Assembly: GCA_930367205.1 (NCBI GenBank)
Contig: OV884011.1
Coordinates: 104,027,139 to 104,091,138, forward strand
Reading direction: 5' to 3'
DNA: 64,000 bases
From: Acanthosoma haemorrhoidale
Taxonomy: Eukaryota > Arthropoda > Insecta > Hemiptera > Acanthosomatidae
Below are positions 34,953 to 64,000 of the stretch, one piece after another. A model generated the notes under the pieces. The model saw nothing but the letters and a program-made list of their open reading frames with translations. It searched no databases and was not told the DNA's origin. The position numbers and the translations under genes were made by a program. Numbering within the stretch: position 1 is the stretch's first letter; the number at the start of each line of letters is the position of its first letter.

Positions 34953-36758
34953 ATGAAAATGATGTCTGGTGGAAGGAAACGAAAAGTAGATGCAGAGGGT
35001 CGCCAGTTTCAAGAAAAATGGACTGAAGAATTCTTCTTTATCTTGCACAATGGTAAGCCTATTTGTTTGATGTGTAATGAATCCATTTCGGTGATGAAAG
35101 AATTCAATATAAAGAGGCATTACTCAACTAAGCATCCTACGCTGCTCTCACTGACAGGACAAATAAGAAAAGACAAAATCCAGAAACTTACCGCAAATTT
35201 GGAAAAACAGCAGCAAATATTTCATAGACAAAGAACACAACTTGATAATGTTGTGAAAGCTAGTTTTATAGTTAGTTCAAAATTGGCAAAGTCATTGAAA
35301 CCATTTGCCGAAGGAGAATTTATCAAGGAGTGTATGTCAGAAGTTTGCAGTGTTTTGTGTCCTGAAAAGAAAAATGAATTTGAAAAAATTAGTTTGTCAA
35401 GACGAACCGTTGTACGACGTATAGAAATGATGGCTAATGATATAAAAACAACATTGACTGGCCGTATGACTGGTATTGAATCATTTTCCATAGCATTAGA
35501 CGAGAGCACCGATTTGTCTGACATAGCTCAACTGGCTATATTTATTCGAGGTGTTGATAAAGAATTCACTATTACTGAGGAATTGCTTGCTTTACAGCCG
35601 CTAAAAGGAACCACTACAGGAGAGGACATTTTTAATGAAGTTCAAAAGGTATTCACAAGTTTTGGCTTGCCATGGTCGAAATTAGTTGGAGTATGCACAG
35701 ATGGTGCACCTTCTATGGTCGGCTTACGTAAAGGTTTCATCGGAATTTTGAATGAAAAAGCAACTGAATTAAATGTGCAAAAAGATGGTTTGATAGTCCT
35801 TCATTGCATTATCCACCAACAGAACTTGTGTTCTAAGTCCATTCGACTCCAGAATGTTATGAATGTGGTAGTAAAAACCATCAATTTTATTCGATCCCGA
35901 GGGCTTAACCATCGTCAGTTCAAGGCGTTTTTGGATGAAATATCAGCCGAGTATGACGACGTAACATATTATTGTGAAGTCAGATGGCTAAGCAAAGGGA
36001 AAATGCTGAAACGGTTTTACGAGCTTAGAAATGAGATAGCAGAATTTATGCAAATAAAAGATAAACCACTATCTGAATTGAGTGACGCAAAATGGATATG
36101 TGACTTAGCATTTCTTGTCGACCTTACAGGCCATTTGAATGATTTAAATTTGAAACTTCAAAAACAAGGACAGTTAGTAAATGATTTGTACAGCCATTTG
36201 AAAGCGTTTCAGAACAAAATCCGCTTGTGGGAGGCACATATGCTGTCTGGTAACAGTTACCATTTCACCACGCTCTCTGCGTATGAAAATATTGCTTACG
36301 CTCAATATGCTGAAGAACTCAAGTTACTGTCGGAGCAATTTTCGATCAGATTTAGCGATTTCAAACACATGGAAGACTGTTTCAATTTATTTGCTACTCC
36401 AACAAAAAGTAATGTACAAAATGCTCCAATACACTTGCAAATGGAGTTGATCGAGATTCAAGAAAACTCACTCCTAAAATCTAAATTTGAAGACGTGGAG
36501 TTGTGCGATTTCTACAAAAAATACCTCGAAGAAGACCATTTTCCGCAGCTTAGAAAATTTGCAAGAAGATTGATTTGTGCGTTTGGCAGTACTTATAAAT
36601 GCGAACAGTTCTTTTCATTGATGAAAGTTAATAAATCAAAACATCGTACAAGGCTGACTGACGATAATTTGGAAAATTCTTTACGTCTTTGTACCAGTGG
36701 AATTAATCCAAACATCGATGAATTAGTTTCCCAAATTCAAGCTCAAGTGTCTCATTGA
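34953..36758 (+). CDS. hAT-superfamily transposase, intact, 601 aa
   Basis: One exon without any stop. An N-terminal BED-type zinc finger spans about residues 20-62, with ligands C38, C41, H56 and H61. The RNase H-like catalytic core has the first aspartate in IALDESTD (D183) and the second in VCTDGAPSM (D250). A conserved HCIIHQQNLCSK follows at 284-295, then RWLSKGKMLKRF at 344-355. The C-terminal hAT dimerisation region contains the catalytic glutamate in YKCEQFFSLMK (E551) and the RTRLTDDNLENSLR stretch. The protein would bind the element ends and cut and paste it. The order and motifs match the GTF2IRD2-like/Charlie-type hAT transposases. Both M1 and M3/M4 could start translation; M1 is the first in frame. 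Confidence 0.95.
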   Translation: MKMMSGGRKRKVDAEGRQFQEKWTEEFFFILHNGKPICLMCNESISVMKEFNIKRHYSTKHPTLLSLTGQIRKDKIQKLTANLEKQQQIFHRQRTQLDNVVKASFIVSSKLAKSLKPFAEGEFIKECMSEVCSVLCPEKKNEFEKISLSRRTVVRRIEMMANDIKTTLTGRMTGIESFSIALDESTDLSDIAQLAIFIRGVDKEFTITEELLALQPLKGTTTGEDIFNEVQKVFTSFGLPWSKLVGVCTDGAPSMVGLRKGFIGILNEKATELNVQKDGLIVLHCIIHQQNLCSKSIRLQNVMNVVVKTINFIRSRGLNHRQFKAFLDEISAEYDDVTYYCEVRWLSKGKMLKRFYELRNEIAEFMQIKDKPLSELSDAKWICDLAFLVDLTGHLNDLNLKLQKQGQLVNDLYSHLKAFQNKIRLWEAHMLSGNSYHFTTLSAYENIAYAQYAEELKLLSEQFSIRFSDFKHMEDCFNLFATPTKSNVQNAPIHLQMELIEIQENSLLKSKFEDVELCDFYKKYLEEDHFPQLRKFARRLICAFGSTYKCEQFFSLMKVNKSKHRTRLTDDNLENSLRLCTSGINPNIDELVSQIQAQVSH

Positions 36759-36861
36759 TTTCGGTGTCGCTATTTAACTTTCGTAGTTTGTAACAATTCT
36801 AAATTTAACGATTTAATTTAATGCTGTAGGTACCTATTTTTTCATTTCATTTTGTTATTTT

Positions 36862-36867
36862 AATAAA
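36862..36867 (+). terminator. Poly(A) signal AATAAA of the hAT transposase
   Basis: Canonical hexamer about 104 bases after the stop and still inside the element. Confidence 0.65.
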
Positions 36868-37879
36868 TTGTGTTGTAATAACATTGTCGTATTATTTCAT
36901 GGCTGACTGATATCTATCGCTAAAAATTATGAACACTACTTTAAAATGCACTACTTTTAAACGCGGCCCGCGAACGTATTTGCACACTAAAGTTTGGCCC
37001 ATAACATGTCAAAGGTTGCCCATACCTGGTTTAAGGCATAGTGCAAGTAAAAACGTGGGAAAATTTCAGAAGCATGAATTTTGTAACGGGTTTTCAAAGG
37101 GCCTGGCAATCAAAGAGATTTGCCCTCTATGAAGTTATATTTTGGTGCTTTGCACTGAATTTTCATCGTACTAACGAATGTAAACATTTAACTAGCTTTG
37201 GAATAAGCAATAAAAAAAAATTTAACTAGCTTCTTTGGTTTGTATAAAAATACGTGTTACACAAAACTTACTTCGCTTGAATAAATATACGATTAGGAAA
37301 AGCCCGATTTTTAGCAGTATATAGGATCAAATGTTTTATTGAACATTGCAATTAAAATAAATAAAAGTGGTTTTGAAAAACAAATGATTATGATGGAAGT
37401 ACACTAGTTCTTGGGTCGACTATGTTAAGCGCTGCATTCGCCTCCATAGAAACCTCACTACCATGTTATTAGCCTATTTTGTTAAAATTCAGATAAATGC
37501 TCACACGACACCGACCAGGTTATGATTTTACTATTGATGTTTTGTTTTTGTTTTGATTTTGCTCTTAAATCTTTAGTTACTAATATTTACAACTATCTGC
37601 CGATTAAGTAAGCTTTTATTCATTTATCTTATAAGTGTTTTGTAATATTAGTAGTGTTTTTCCTTTATTTCAAGATTCAGACATTAATAATTTAATGTAT
37701 TATCTTGTTAATTTCTATTGTTTTGAGTTATACAAATCTTATTAAGTTTTTTCTACTCAGCTGAAGTCAATTATCAAAGTTGAAGTAATGCAAATATCAC
37801 ATTTAGTGTAATGTAGGCTGCATTTATAACTATTAAAAGACCAAATGGTTGTTCTTTGAAAGCTTGCCATCAAGAAACC

Positions 37880-38430
37880 TTTATCCATCTCATTTCTATC
37901 TTTTATGCATCCTAGTTCCTTTAGTAATTTTTTTCAGGCGATCCACTTCCTTAAAGTACTCCTTGTCAAGACTATCTCCTTTTTCTCCCAAATGTAGCCA
38001 AACCTTTTCATCCAGATAATTTCTATTTACTAGCTATTACTCCAGAAAAAATACTAGATTCTATTCTTAAACTATACTCTAATTCCTTAGGTCATAACAT
38101 AATTCCTTCTAATTACATTGAATTAACCCTACCTGTCACCTTTCCATGTTTATGAACCATCCCTCATAACATCCTCTCTACTAGATATCTGGGATATAGC
38201 AAATACTGTTTTTATTCCAATCCCACTGCTCCATCTAATTAACGCTTTATATTTTACAGTTTATGTGCACTCTCGAAGCTCCTTAAGCGCTGAGCGTAGT
38301 CATAACTCTCCACCTTCCTACAGCAAAGAAATAGCCTTGATCCTTTACAATCTGGCTTCTGTCCTCTACGTTACCCTTAGATCACTCTACTAAAGATGAG
38401 CTCAGCTACTACTTTTTGGAAATTATCATC
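37880..38430 (+). mobile_element. LINE relic (reverse transcriptase, N-terminal half)
   Basis: Plus-strand broken frames read like the RT start of a jockey/R1-like LINE: DIWDIANT followed by an I-P-x-P-x-x-P-S-N-like stretch, then LCALSKLLKR (usual A-L-S-K-x-L-E-K/R), FLQQRNSLDPLQSGFCPL (usual L-x-x-x-Q-S-G-F-R-P) and an I-T-L-L-K piece (T-A-L-L-K). Stops and frameshifts occur, and the catalytic half is missing. Confidence 0.65.
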
Positions 38431-40017
38431 TATATCAGAAATAGAGACTATGTCAAAATTGTGAATAACAGAAAAAAATAATGTTTCAACTGACAACACA
38501 TACTATACAGGTAGTAATAGTTGGCGGGGTAACTTTCCACCCTTAAACTATTTACAATACTTTGACTCTGAATTTTAGGCTGGTAATTCCAAATGAAACA
38601 TATAAGTTTTCCCATTTTACATTAATCCATATGAACTTTAGTAAGAAGTCTTATTTTAAATTTATATCGACCTAATTAATTTTTTTATTCTAAAAGGTGA
38701 TCTTATGTATCAAGATAATTAGGAAAGAAAAGGCCTATTATTTAAAACTATGTGGTGGGCTAAGATAATCCCATTGTGATATTATGCCTTGAGAAAGTTT
38801 ATACTGGTTGGTATGATTAATAGAAACGTTAGTTGTTTAATTAAAAGGTTCATCTTTGTTGCTATGGCTTAATGGATAATTTATGCACCGTTATTATGTC
38901 GGCTGTTACTTCCTTCCCACTAGAATTTGACAACCTGAAGTCACATATATTGTGTGACAATACCCCTGCTTTTTAAAATTTTACTTTCTTATTCATAAAT
39001 TCATAAGATGTCAAAGGACATTCATAAAAATCCATAAAGAATAATACTGCGGTGCTAGGGTAAAAGTACCTGTTTTACTATTTTCTGAATAAAAAAAACC
39101 TGATTTGTGAAAATATTTTAGTTTATTTTTTTGTGTTTTCTGAAAGTAGTAAAAAAAATGATTTATCCTCTTTTGTCCAAGCACCACAGAATTTTATAGC
39201 ATTTAATTTCAATGATTTCAGGTTATTACGTAGTTCTTGTGCATAATTCTGTTTATTTCAACTGTTTTATATTAGCATAATTGGCTAAAGGAATTTATGC
39301 ATAATTTAATAAATATTGTTTCATAATAAAATTTGCCGTTATTGGGGAAGAGTGGTCTCTTCATTTATTTATGTTCTCATCATGCTGGCTTCCACTGTCT
39401 GCTCTACACTGCTGGTTAACACATGTCTCATAACAACTCTCTTCAAGATGAGGATGAATTCTCCCACCATTAGCACAACAAGCAACAGGTGGAGGTCGGC
39501 ATTCTTTAGCCTCTTGAAAGAGGTATGTCGGACCACTTTTCTCATTATAGTGCTTTGAAATTTTGGAGACTTTTAGCTGTGTTGTCACTCAAGTGAGTAT
39601 ATAGTGAAGCACCATACAGCAGAGCCCTTGGGAGGACCCATTTATTTATCATCAGTTTGAGACATAGTGACAGGTTGGGTAAAGTTACTAAGTGCAAAAG
39701 CCAGCGAGATATAAGGCATACTTTTTCTATTTTGTTCCTAGGATGGATAGAGAAGTGGGATTTTTATATCCCATTTTTCTATTAGTGGGATATCCATTTT
39801 TCTACCCTTATAGTACATGTAGAAAGTCGGGGAGTTTACTTGCTCTCCTCCTACTACACAATCAGACTTTCTGGCATTCACACTGCGCTGATGTTTAACT
39901 TACCCAGTTTTTGTCGCTGATTTTGTTACAAATTGACTTTGCCTGTGAAAGAGTTTTTGTTGCAATTAGGCTATAACTGTGAACCGCAAAGTTCTCATTG
40001 CTTTCTTGTGATTTGTT

Positions 40018-41390
40018 CCAATAATTGCGATTAATATATAATAAATATACTATTACGTTCTTTGAATATTATATGATAATTTTATTTTTTATTCTTTTAC
40101 TTTAAATTTATTTTATTTACTATTTATTATTAGGTTCTATTAACAAAAATAATTCTGGCAAAAAGATGAATTTAATTTTACAAACATAAAAAAATAAACT
40201 TATATTAATTTTATAAATACTTGTCTATTAATTCGATTCCTTTTCTTCTTTAATTCTCTTCATTCTTTAAACAAAATTAATACTTCTTCTCTTCGTGCTA
40301 TTTCTCTTCCGTTCCGCTTCATGTCAATAACCACTAACCAACAAAGTTTTTAAGTTTTTCTTACTCACAATCTCAAGCTAATAATATGTATTACGGGCTT
40401 TTTATTTCATCAATGAATTAAGATACATATATCAGGCTGATTCCAAAAACTAGAGTGAATATAATGCTCTGTGTGTTTTCCTTTTCACAACAACAACTAA
40501 TTATAACTGGCTAAAACTAGAGAGTAATTCCTGTGTGTGTTCTTTATGATACACCACCTATATTCTTTTGTTTTTTTCTCATACACTCTCGCTTGTTTTT
40601 ATTTTGCCTTCTTGATAAGTTGGATTAAATATTATATAAAAACTCCACAATCTCTCATATCACAACAATATATAATAATATATTATTAAAATATTTTATG
40701 TTCTTTTATAAGATAACGTAATTTTATTTTTAACTTTAAATTTATTTTATTAGTGATTAACTGCTGTTTAAGGTTTTTTTAAACAAAATAATTATGGCAA
40801 AAGATTATATTTAATTACAAATAAACAAAAAAAACTTATATTAATTATACTTGTCTATATTTTTTTCTTCAATGGTCTTCTTTTTTAATCAAATTAACTC
40901 TTCTTCCTGGTGCAACTTCTCTTCCAACCTACTTTCCATTCGGCTCGATTTATCTACGCTTTCCATGACTGAACTTTTTATTTCATCACTTGACTCAGAC
41001 ACATATAACAGGCTGATCCCAAACTAGAGAGAGAATAATTCTGTGTTATCCTCATAAAACAACAACTATACTATATCACGGGCCAAAACTAGATGAGTAA
41101 TTCTGTGTGTGCTCATCATGATACAACAACAACTATACTATAAAAGTTTTTCCATTATCACTAGACCCAGACACCTATACACCAGGCCAGTCCCATAACT
41201 AGATAGAGAAAATTATTCTGTGTCTTTTCATCATCACAACCACCAGTATACTACCTTTTGTTTTTTCCTCCACTCTCAATTGTTTTTGTTTGCCTTCTTG
41301 ATTCAAGGTTAGATTAAATATTTATATACAAACTCCACAATATCTAATATCACAACAATACATTCGATTAATATATAATAGTATAATAAA
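40018..41390. repeat. Tandem array of ~650-690-bp units (two copies plus the start of a third)
   Basis: Unit 1 runs from about 40018 to 40663 and unit 2 from about 40664 to 41353; a third begins near 41354. Shared landmarks in order: a run around TAATTTTATTTTT, TTTAAATTTATTTTATT, AACTTATATTAATT with TACTTGTCTAT, CTCTTCC, CAGGCTGAT with AACTAGAG, CTGTGTGT with CAACAACAACTA, TTGCCTTCTTGAT, and ACTCCACAATMTCTMATATC. Inside unit 2 the CAACAACAACTA/CTGTGT segment is itself repeated, which explains its greater length. Non-coding and AT-rich. Confidence 0.8.
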
Positions 41391-41407
41391 TATATATAAT
41401 ATATATC

Positions 41408-41772
41408 TAATAAATATATTTTAGTGTTTTGTTATTCTATTAATTGCTACGTTCAGTGGATGGGGAAAGAAAATTTTTATTTATTTATTTAGGGATATTC
41501 TATCTATTCAATTCAAAATTCATAAAATTTTAAGGCAATAAATAAAGGATTTATCTTTTCTAAGGATACATTTATCTATTTACCTGACTAATAAATATAT
41601 TGTAGTGTTTTGTTATTTTATTTATTGCTATGTTCAGTGGATGGGGAAAGAAACTTTTTATTTATATATTTATTTAGGGATATTCTATCTATTCAATTCA
41701 AAATTCATAAAACTTTAAGGTAATCAATAAAGGATTTATCTTTTCTAAGGATACATTTATCTATTTACATGA
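41408..41772. repeat. 181-bp tandem duplication
   Basis: Copy 1 (41408-41588) and copy 2 (41589-41772) both start TAATAAATATATT, share GTTCAGTGGATGGGGAAAGA and AGGATTTATCTTTTCTAAGG, and differ at only a few sites and small indels. It adjoins the longer-unit array. Confidence 0.95.
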
Positions 41773-42289
41773 CTTATTCACGAACATCACACTGTTACGT
41801 TCTAGATGAGTAATTAGAATATTTAATTTTTAGGGATGCCATCTTCTATTCAACTACTGACAAATTTGATTCCTCAAATCATGAGAGTATTGCATTAGCG
41901 TAAAGTTGTACAAAATTATACCTTCCTCAAGTATTCAATTTATTTACTGTTGGTACCAATTGATTCTAAACCTAAAGTAATTTATGTATTAATTAAATTA
42001 ATACATTATTTTTAATCAAATTAAATTAACGTGGTGATCAAATGAAAGGAATTCAATGGTGAAATAGAATTTACTAGATAAAATGTTTTATTTTCCAAAA
42101 ACAACAAAAAGATTAAAATATTTTCACGAGGAATGACTGTATTTACTATTAACTCAAAATGATGAACAGATTACATATATTTTACTAGCTACAAATAAAG
42201 CTTAAATCTTACCTAGTGTACATCGATGTCTTCAATCTGATGTAGAAGCAACCTCAAAGCCAAAAGTAATTGTCTCAACTCAGTCGCGA

Positions 42290-42485
42290 AAGTGTCTTGC
42301 CACCTCCCATCAGGGTGACTACCGATTGAGCGACTAAGTGCTGTGTGTGACATTTACTCAACTGTCCCCAGGGCGACTACCGACTCTGTGAGGCTCCAAG
42401 ACTCAGCCAGTAAATTCTCGTCCCGACATATATATGTTCTCGTCTTGGACCATATTTCTCACTTTCAATAGAAGGCTTTTTTTTT
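42290..42485. repeat. Dispersed repeat (copy 1), with an internal GGGYGACTACCGA duplication
   Basis: It shares with 54392-54530 a stretch containing AGGGCGACT, TAAATTCTCGTCCCGACATA, TATGTTCTCGTCTTGGACCA and a following T-run. Within this copy CAGGGTGACTACCGA and CAGGGCGACTACCGA occur 70 bases apart. No coding sequence. Confidence 0.65.
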
Positions 42486-42899
42486 TGAGAACGATGTTGG
42501 CCAGGTCCATCACCCTCAACGGTGAGCGCCTGATGATTATCAAAATTCGATGATCATCAACTTCTTTTGTCCTGAACTGGGTGATAATCATTATGGGTGA
42601 TAATCATTATACAATTATGGGTGTCCCCATAGATCTCAGTTTCCTGTTGCGACAATGACTTGCTCTTGTGTGCCCAGAAGGAATCCTTCTGTTCCTAGGA
42701 TGATGTCGCTGTTTCTCTTCCAGGATAGCCTGAGTAGCCACTCCCACGCCTACAAGGGAGGGTTAGAATCTTCGGTGTGTGCTTTACTTTTTCATATGAC
42801 TATGAGAATGGTAAAGGTAATAATTTCTTGGTTTAATAGAACCAAACTGTTAAAGTAGTTAACTGAGAAAAGGTTGGAGTCATTATTCAAATGGTGGCT

Positions 42900-43430
42900 T
42901 CACAGATTATTTTCTTCCTCCCTGTATGCTTTCACAAAACTAGAAGAAAATTGTACACCCATTTTTCTGGGGAAAATAAGTCTTGGTATTGAGTATTTTT
43001 GATGCAGTTTTCTTGAGAGTACCATGTGTACTCTCTCGCAATGATCAACTCCTTCAATTTTTGTCCATTGTAAAATTCTGAAGGAGTATTCTATAATTGG
43101 TAAAACCCATATATTTAAAGCTTTAATCATATTTTTCAAGTATTATCTTGATGGGGTTTTAAACACTTGTTTAGATATTTTCTTGATACCTTTTTTAATT
43201 AGAATATTTCACACATTCCTAAATATTTGTAAGAATCAGTTTCATCGAATCTAAGGCCTTGAAATAATCTATCCAAGCTATGGCTTTATTATGAGCTCTT
43301 TTAATTACTTGTGATGGGGGGAGGCAATAAAGATATTAATGATAAAGAGTTCTTTGAATACCCTGAAATTTTAATAATCGATTCTGCGTCTTCTTGTTTT
43401 CAGCTTCTGTGTAACTTCTGATTCTATTTG
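42900..43430 (-). mobile_element. LINE relic (reverse transcriptase, minus strand)
   Basis: The minus strand gives KRAHNKAIAWIDYFKALDS (usual AWIDYKKAFDS, with the first RT catalytic aspartate) near 43255-43320. After a deletion comes IKALNIWVLPIIEYS, then QWTKIE and RKLHQKYSIPRLIFPRK near 42930-43139. In intact LINEs of this type these read as W-A-x-P-x-x-x-Y-S-x-G-x-x-x-W-T and L-H-P-K-S-x-x-x-R-L-Y-x-P-R-K. The middle of the RT is missing, so it is an internally deleted relic. Confidence 0.75.
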
Positions 43431-45285
43431 TGTGTGCTGCCAATTTTTACTTCCTTGGAAAATATTTAAAGTTGATAATTTATTATTATTAGATTGAGGA
43501 CTTGGTAATAACTAGACACTGACAATCATGTTATAAGTATTAGCCTATTTTCATTGATGTTCCTTAGCTCAAATAAGAATCATAACTAGTTCATTTGAAA
43601 AAAAGAAGTGCTTCCTTTTCTGCTTTATAAGATCTTATTGTTGCTTTATAAGATCAATAATTCTGCTGAATTATTAATTATATAATAATTATTATATTAT
43701 TAAATATAATAAGCTGAACAGTATTTGTATTTCGCCACTTAGAGTTTTCACGCACAGAGGTTTGGTATTCCTAAACGGAAAATACTTCAGCCTCATGTGG
43801 GAAAATGAGCAACTACCTATATCTAAATTAAGATTTAGTGAATCTGGCATATTAATAATGCCAAATTAAAAAGTCCTAGGAAGACCCTGATTGGCTTTAG
43901 CTCAATCTTCAAACTTTTAGAGTCGTAGAGTGAAGAGCGTGAATGCAGTAGACATTGTAAAAGTTGAATAAGATATTATTGGGTTAGATGATTTAAATAT
44001 CCCGCATAATCAATTGGAGATAGTTGAAGATAACAGTTTCTAGGTGTCAAAAGCACTTTTTTCAAAAAATACAAATATATTAATTAGTTGTGAAAATACA
44101 AAAAAGCTGTTTTTATAAGTTTAAGTTGGGCTAACCTAAGTAGATTTTATCTCTTCCAGCAAAGTTTGTCTTGTCATGGATTTATTTTTTAAAGTTAGAA
44201 ATGAAGAAAAATTAGTTGTAGAAAAGTTAACTGGATTAAAACAATTTATAATTGTAATGATTGACTTTCCAATACCTGTCGCTGAACTAATCCATAATTT
44301 TTTCATTCTAGTCAGGAGTTGTACTCGTTCTGTAATGGTTCTGCTGGATAGAGATACTTATGCATAATGAGAGCCATATCCTCTTGGCATCCATGCTTAT
44401 GTGTCCCTTATAAGGCTAATGTTCAAAGGCATTTAATATTTTTTAATTATTGAAATTTTACAGATGATTAATTATGAATCTCTAAAACAGCGTTCATTTA
44501 TTGGCACAAAGTTGTGTCCCGACTGACCTTTGAAAACAAAACCAGATGGCCAAGGAAAGGATCCACTGGGCAAGAACCTAAGTCACTTTGTGTTAACCAA
44601 AATCTACTTTAATGCTAATTCTATTTTATAGAGGCGACTCCTCCTTAATTTATAAATTATGGATACATGAGTGATCCACACATAACACTGTAGTTATCCT
44701 CTCCCGAGCTCTATTCCTATCAGATGATATTTTCGTGAAATTGAATATGATTATTTAATTCATTATTTTGTCAGATCCTGTAAATGTTTATGTGAAATAA
44801 TAGGTTCATATGGAAGACTATATAAAAATGCTAGTTGATAAAAATTAGTCGTTTTTTGTTATAATAGCTGTACACCAGTAGTGCTTTTAAGATGAGGTAA
44901 CTTCAAAATTTTATTCATATTTTTATTTACAGTGAAAAACATCTGGTTATTGATGTTGAAATGTGATATCCAAAAGGAGATAAGGTTTGGAAGTAAACAG
45001 AAAACACAGTGAAACAAAATATAAGTTAACAGAATAAAATCATATGATAATATTTTGACAAAAGGTAATTATTAAAAATATTTTGAAGTGGTAAGGAAAA
45101 TTGTTCAAAACAAGCAATTATTAAGTTCCGATTTTAATACTTAAGGTTTATGCCTCCTTATTATTTGCACATATTCCTATTAGACCCCCCTAATATGCAA
45201 CTTATTTATTAATAAATTATTTGTTATTTGTACTTCCCTACTAAGTTAATAATTTTTTTGCATTAGTTTATACTGAATTTGCACT
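43431..45285. other. Spacer and 5' flank of Gcn5
   Basis: No gene or repeat recognised. The Gcn5 promoter and 5' UTR should lie in the last few hundred bases. An AT-rich stretch at 43660-43710 can fold. The 63-codon plus frame at 44176-44367 has no recognisable feature. Confidence 0.45.
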
Positions 45286-63987
<18,702 letters not shown>

Positions 63988-64000
63988 TAATTTCCCAAGT

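Larger units (their letters stand above)
34512..37028 (+). mobile_element. Full-length autonomous hAT transposon, 2517 bp
   Basis: The left end is CGTATGTGGGCAACAGCC and the right end, reverse-complemented, is CAGGTATGGGCAACC: short imperfect terminal inverted repeats of hAT type. Exact 8-bp duplications flank it. GC-rich subterminal motifs (GCGGGCC) occur just inside both ends, suited to transposase binding. The single ORF is uninterrupted, with a promoter upstream and AATAAA downstream (36862-36867). The GC-richer ends contrast with the surrounding DNA. The left terminus differs from the right one at the first bases (CG instead of CAGG), which may affect mobility. Confidence 0.92.
34504..37036. 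repeat. 8-bp target-site duplication GTTTAAGG around the hAT element
   Basis: GTTTAAGG at 34504-34511 and 37029-37036, identical on both sides of the element. Confidence 0.9.

Noticed and set aside
42655..42858. 67-codon plus-strand frame as a small secreted protein
   Set aside because: No signal peptide or conserved cysteine pattern, and it lies between repeat fragments.

Overview
This is a stretch of AT-rich animal nuclear DNA. Intron-split genes sit far apart in a matrix of decayed transposable elements. The conserved proteins (Tim22, ribosomal protein L37, ZMAT2/Snu23, Gcn5), together with BEL/Pao, jockey/CR1-like, hAT and Tc1/mariner-like elements, suggest an arthropod, most likely an insect. 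The exact lineage cannot be read from the window. No bacterial operon, CRISPR array or phage feature is present.

Layout. (1) Bases 1-7300, plus strand: the last exons of a chromatin-type protein that I tentatively relate to upSET/KMT2E (MLL5); one intron appears to use a GC-AG boundary. (2) 7300-13000: 3' UTR and spacer with two minus-strand relics, one of an arthropod repeat-associated protein family and one of a LINE (RT thumb and RNase H). (3) 13072-17805: a compact divergent pair, TIMM22 (minus, one exon) and RpL37 (plus, four exons), separated by about 400 bp that must carry both promoters. (4) 18-24 kb: a LINE relic, a 389-bp hAT MITE with a perfect 8-bp target duplication, and a decayed hAT transposase. 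(5) 24045-33964, minus: the complete ZMAT2 gene (4 exons, 199 aa); its 6.7-kb third intron holds a LINE relic with a mariner-type MITE inserted at the reverse-transcriptase YADD motif. (6) 34512-37028: a full-length hAT transposon with an intact 601-aa transposase, terminal repeats, exact 8-bp target duplications and a recognisable core promoter. (7) 37-45 kb: further LINE relics and an array of long tandem repeats. (8) 45286-63963, plus: twelve coding exons of Gcn5/KAT2A, covering the PCAF-type N-terminal domain and the acetyltransferase core; the bromodomain end lies beyond the window. Its introns hold a BEL/Pao retrotransposon interrupted by another repeat, a MITE with a nested foldback, a second MITE, a tRNA-like head and a LINE relic.

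Functionally the host genes are housekeeping: mitochondrial inner-membrane protein insertion, translation, spliceosome assembly and histone acetylation. They are not an operon-like group. The notable biology is the mobile-element stratigraphy: one apparently intact hAT copy, and three nested insertions whose order can be read from the sequence. I found no convincing new host system.
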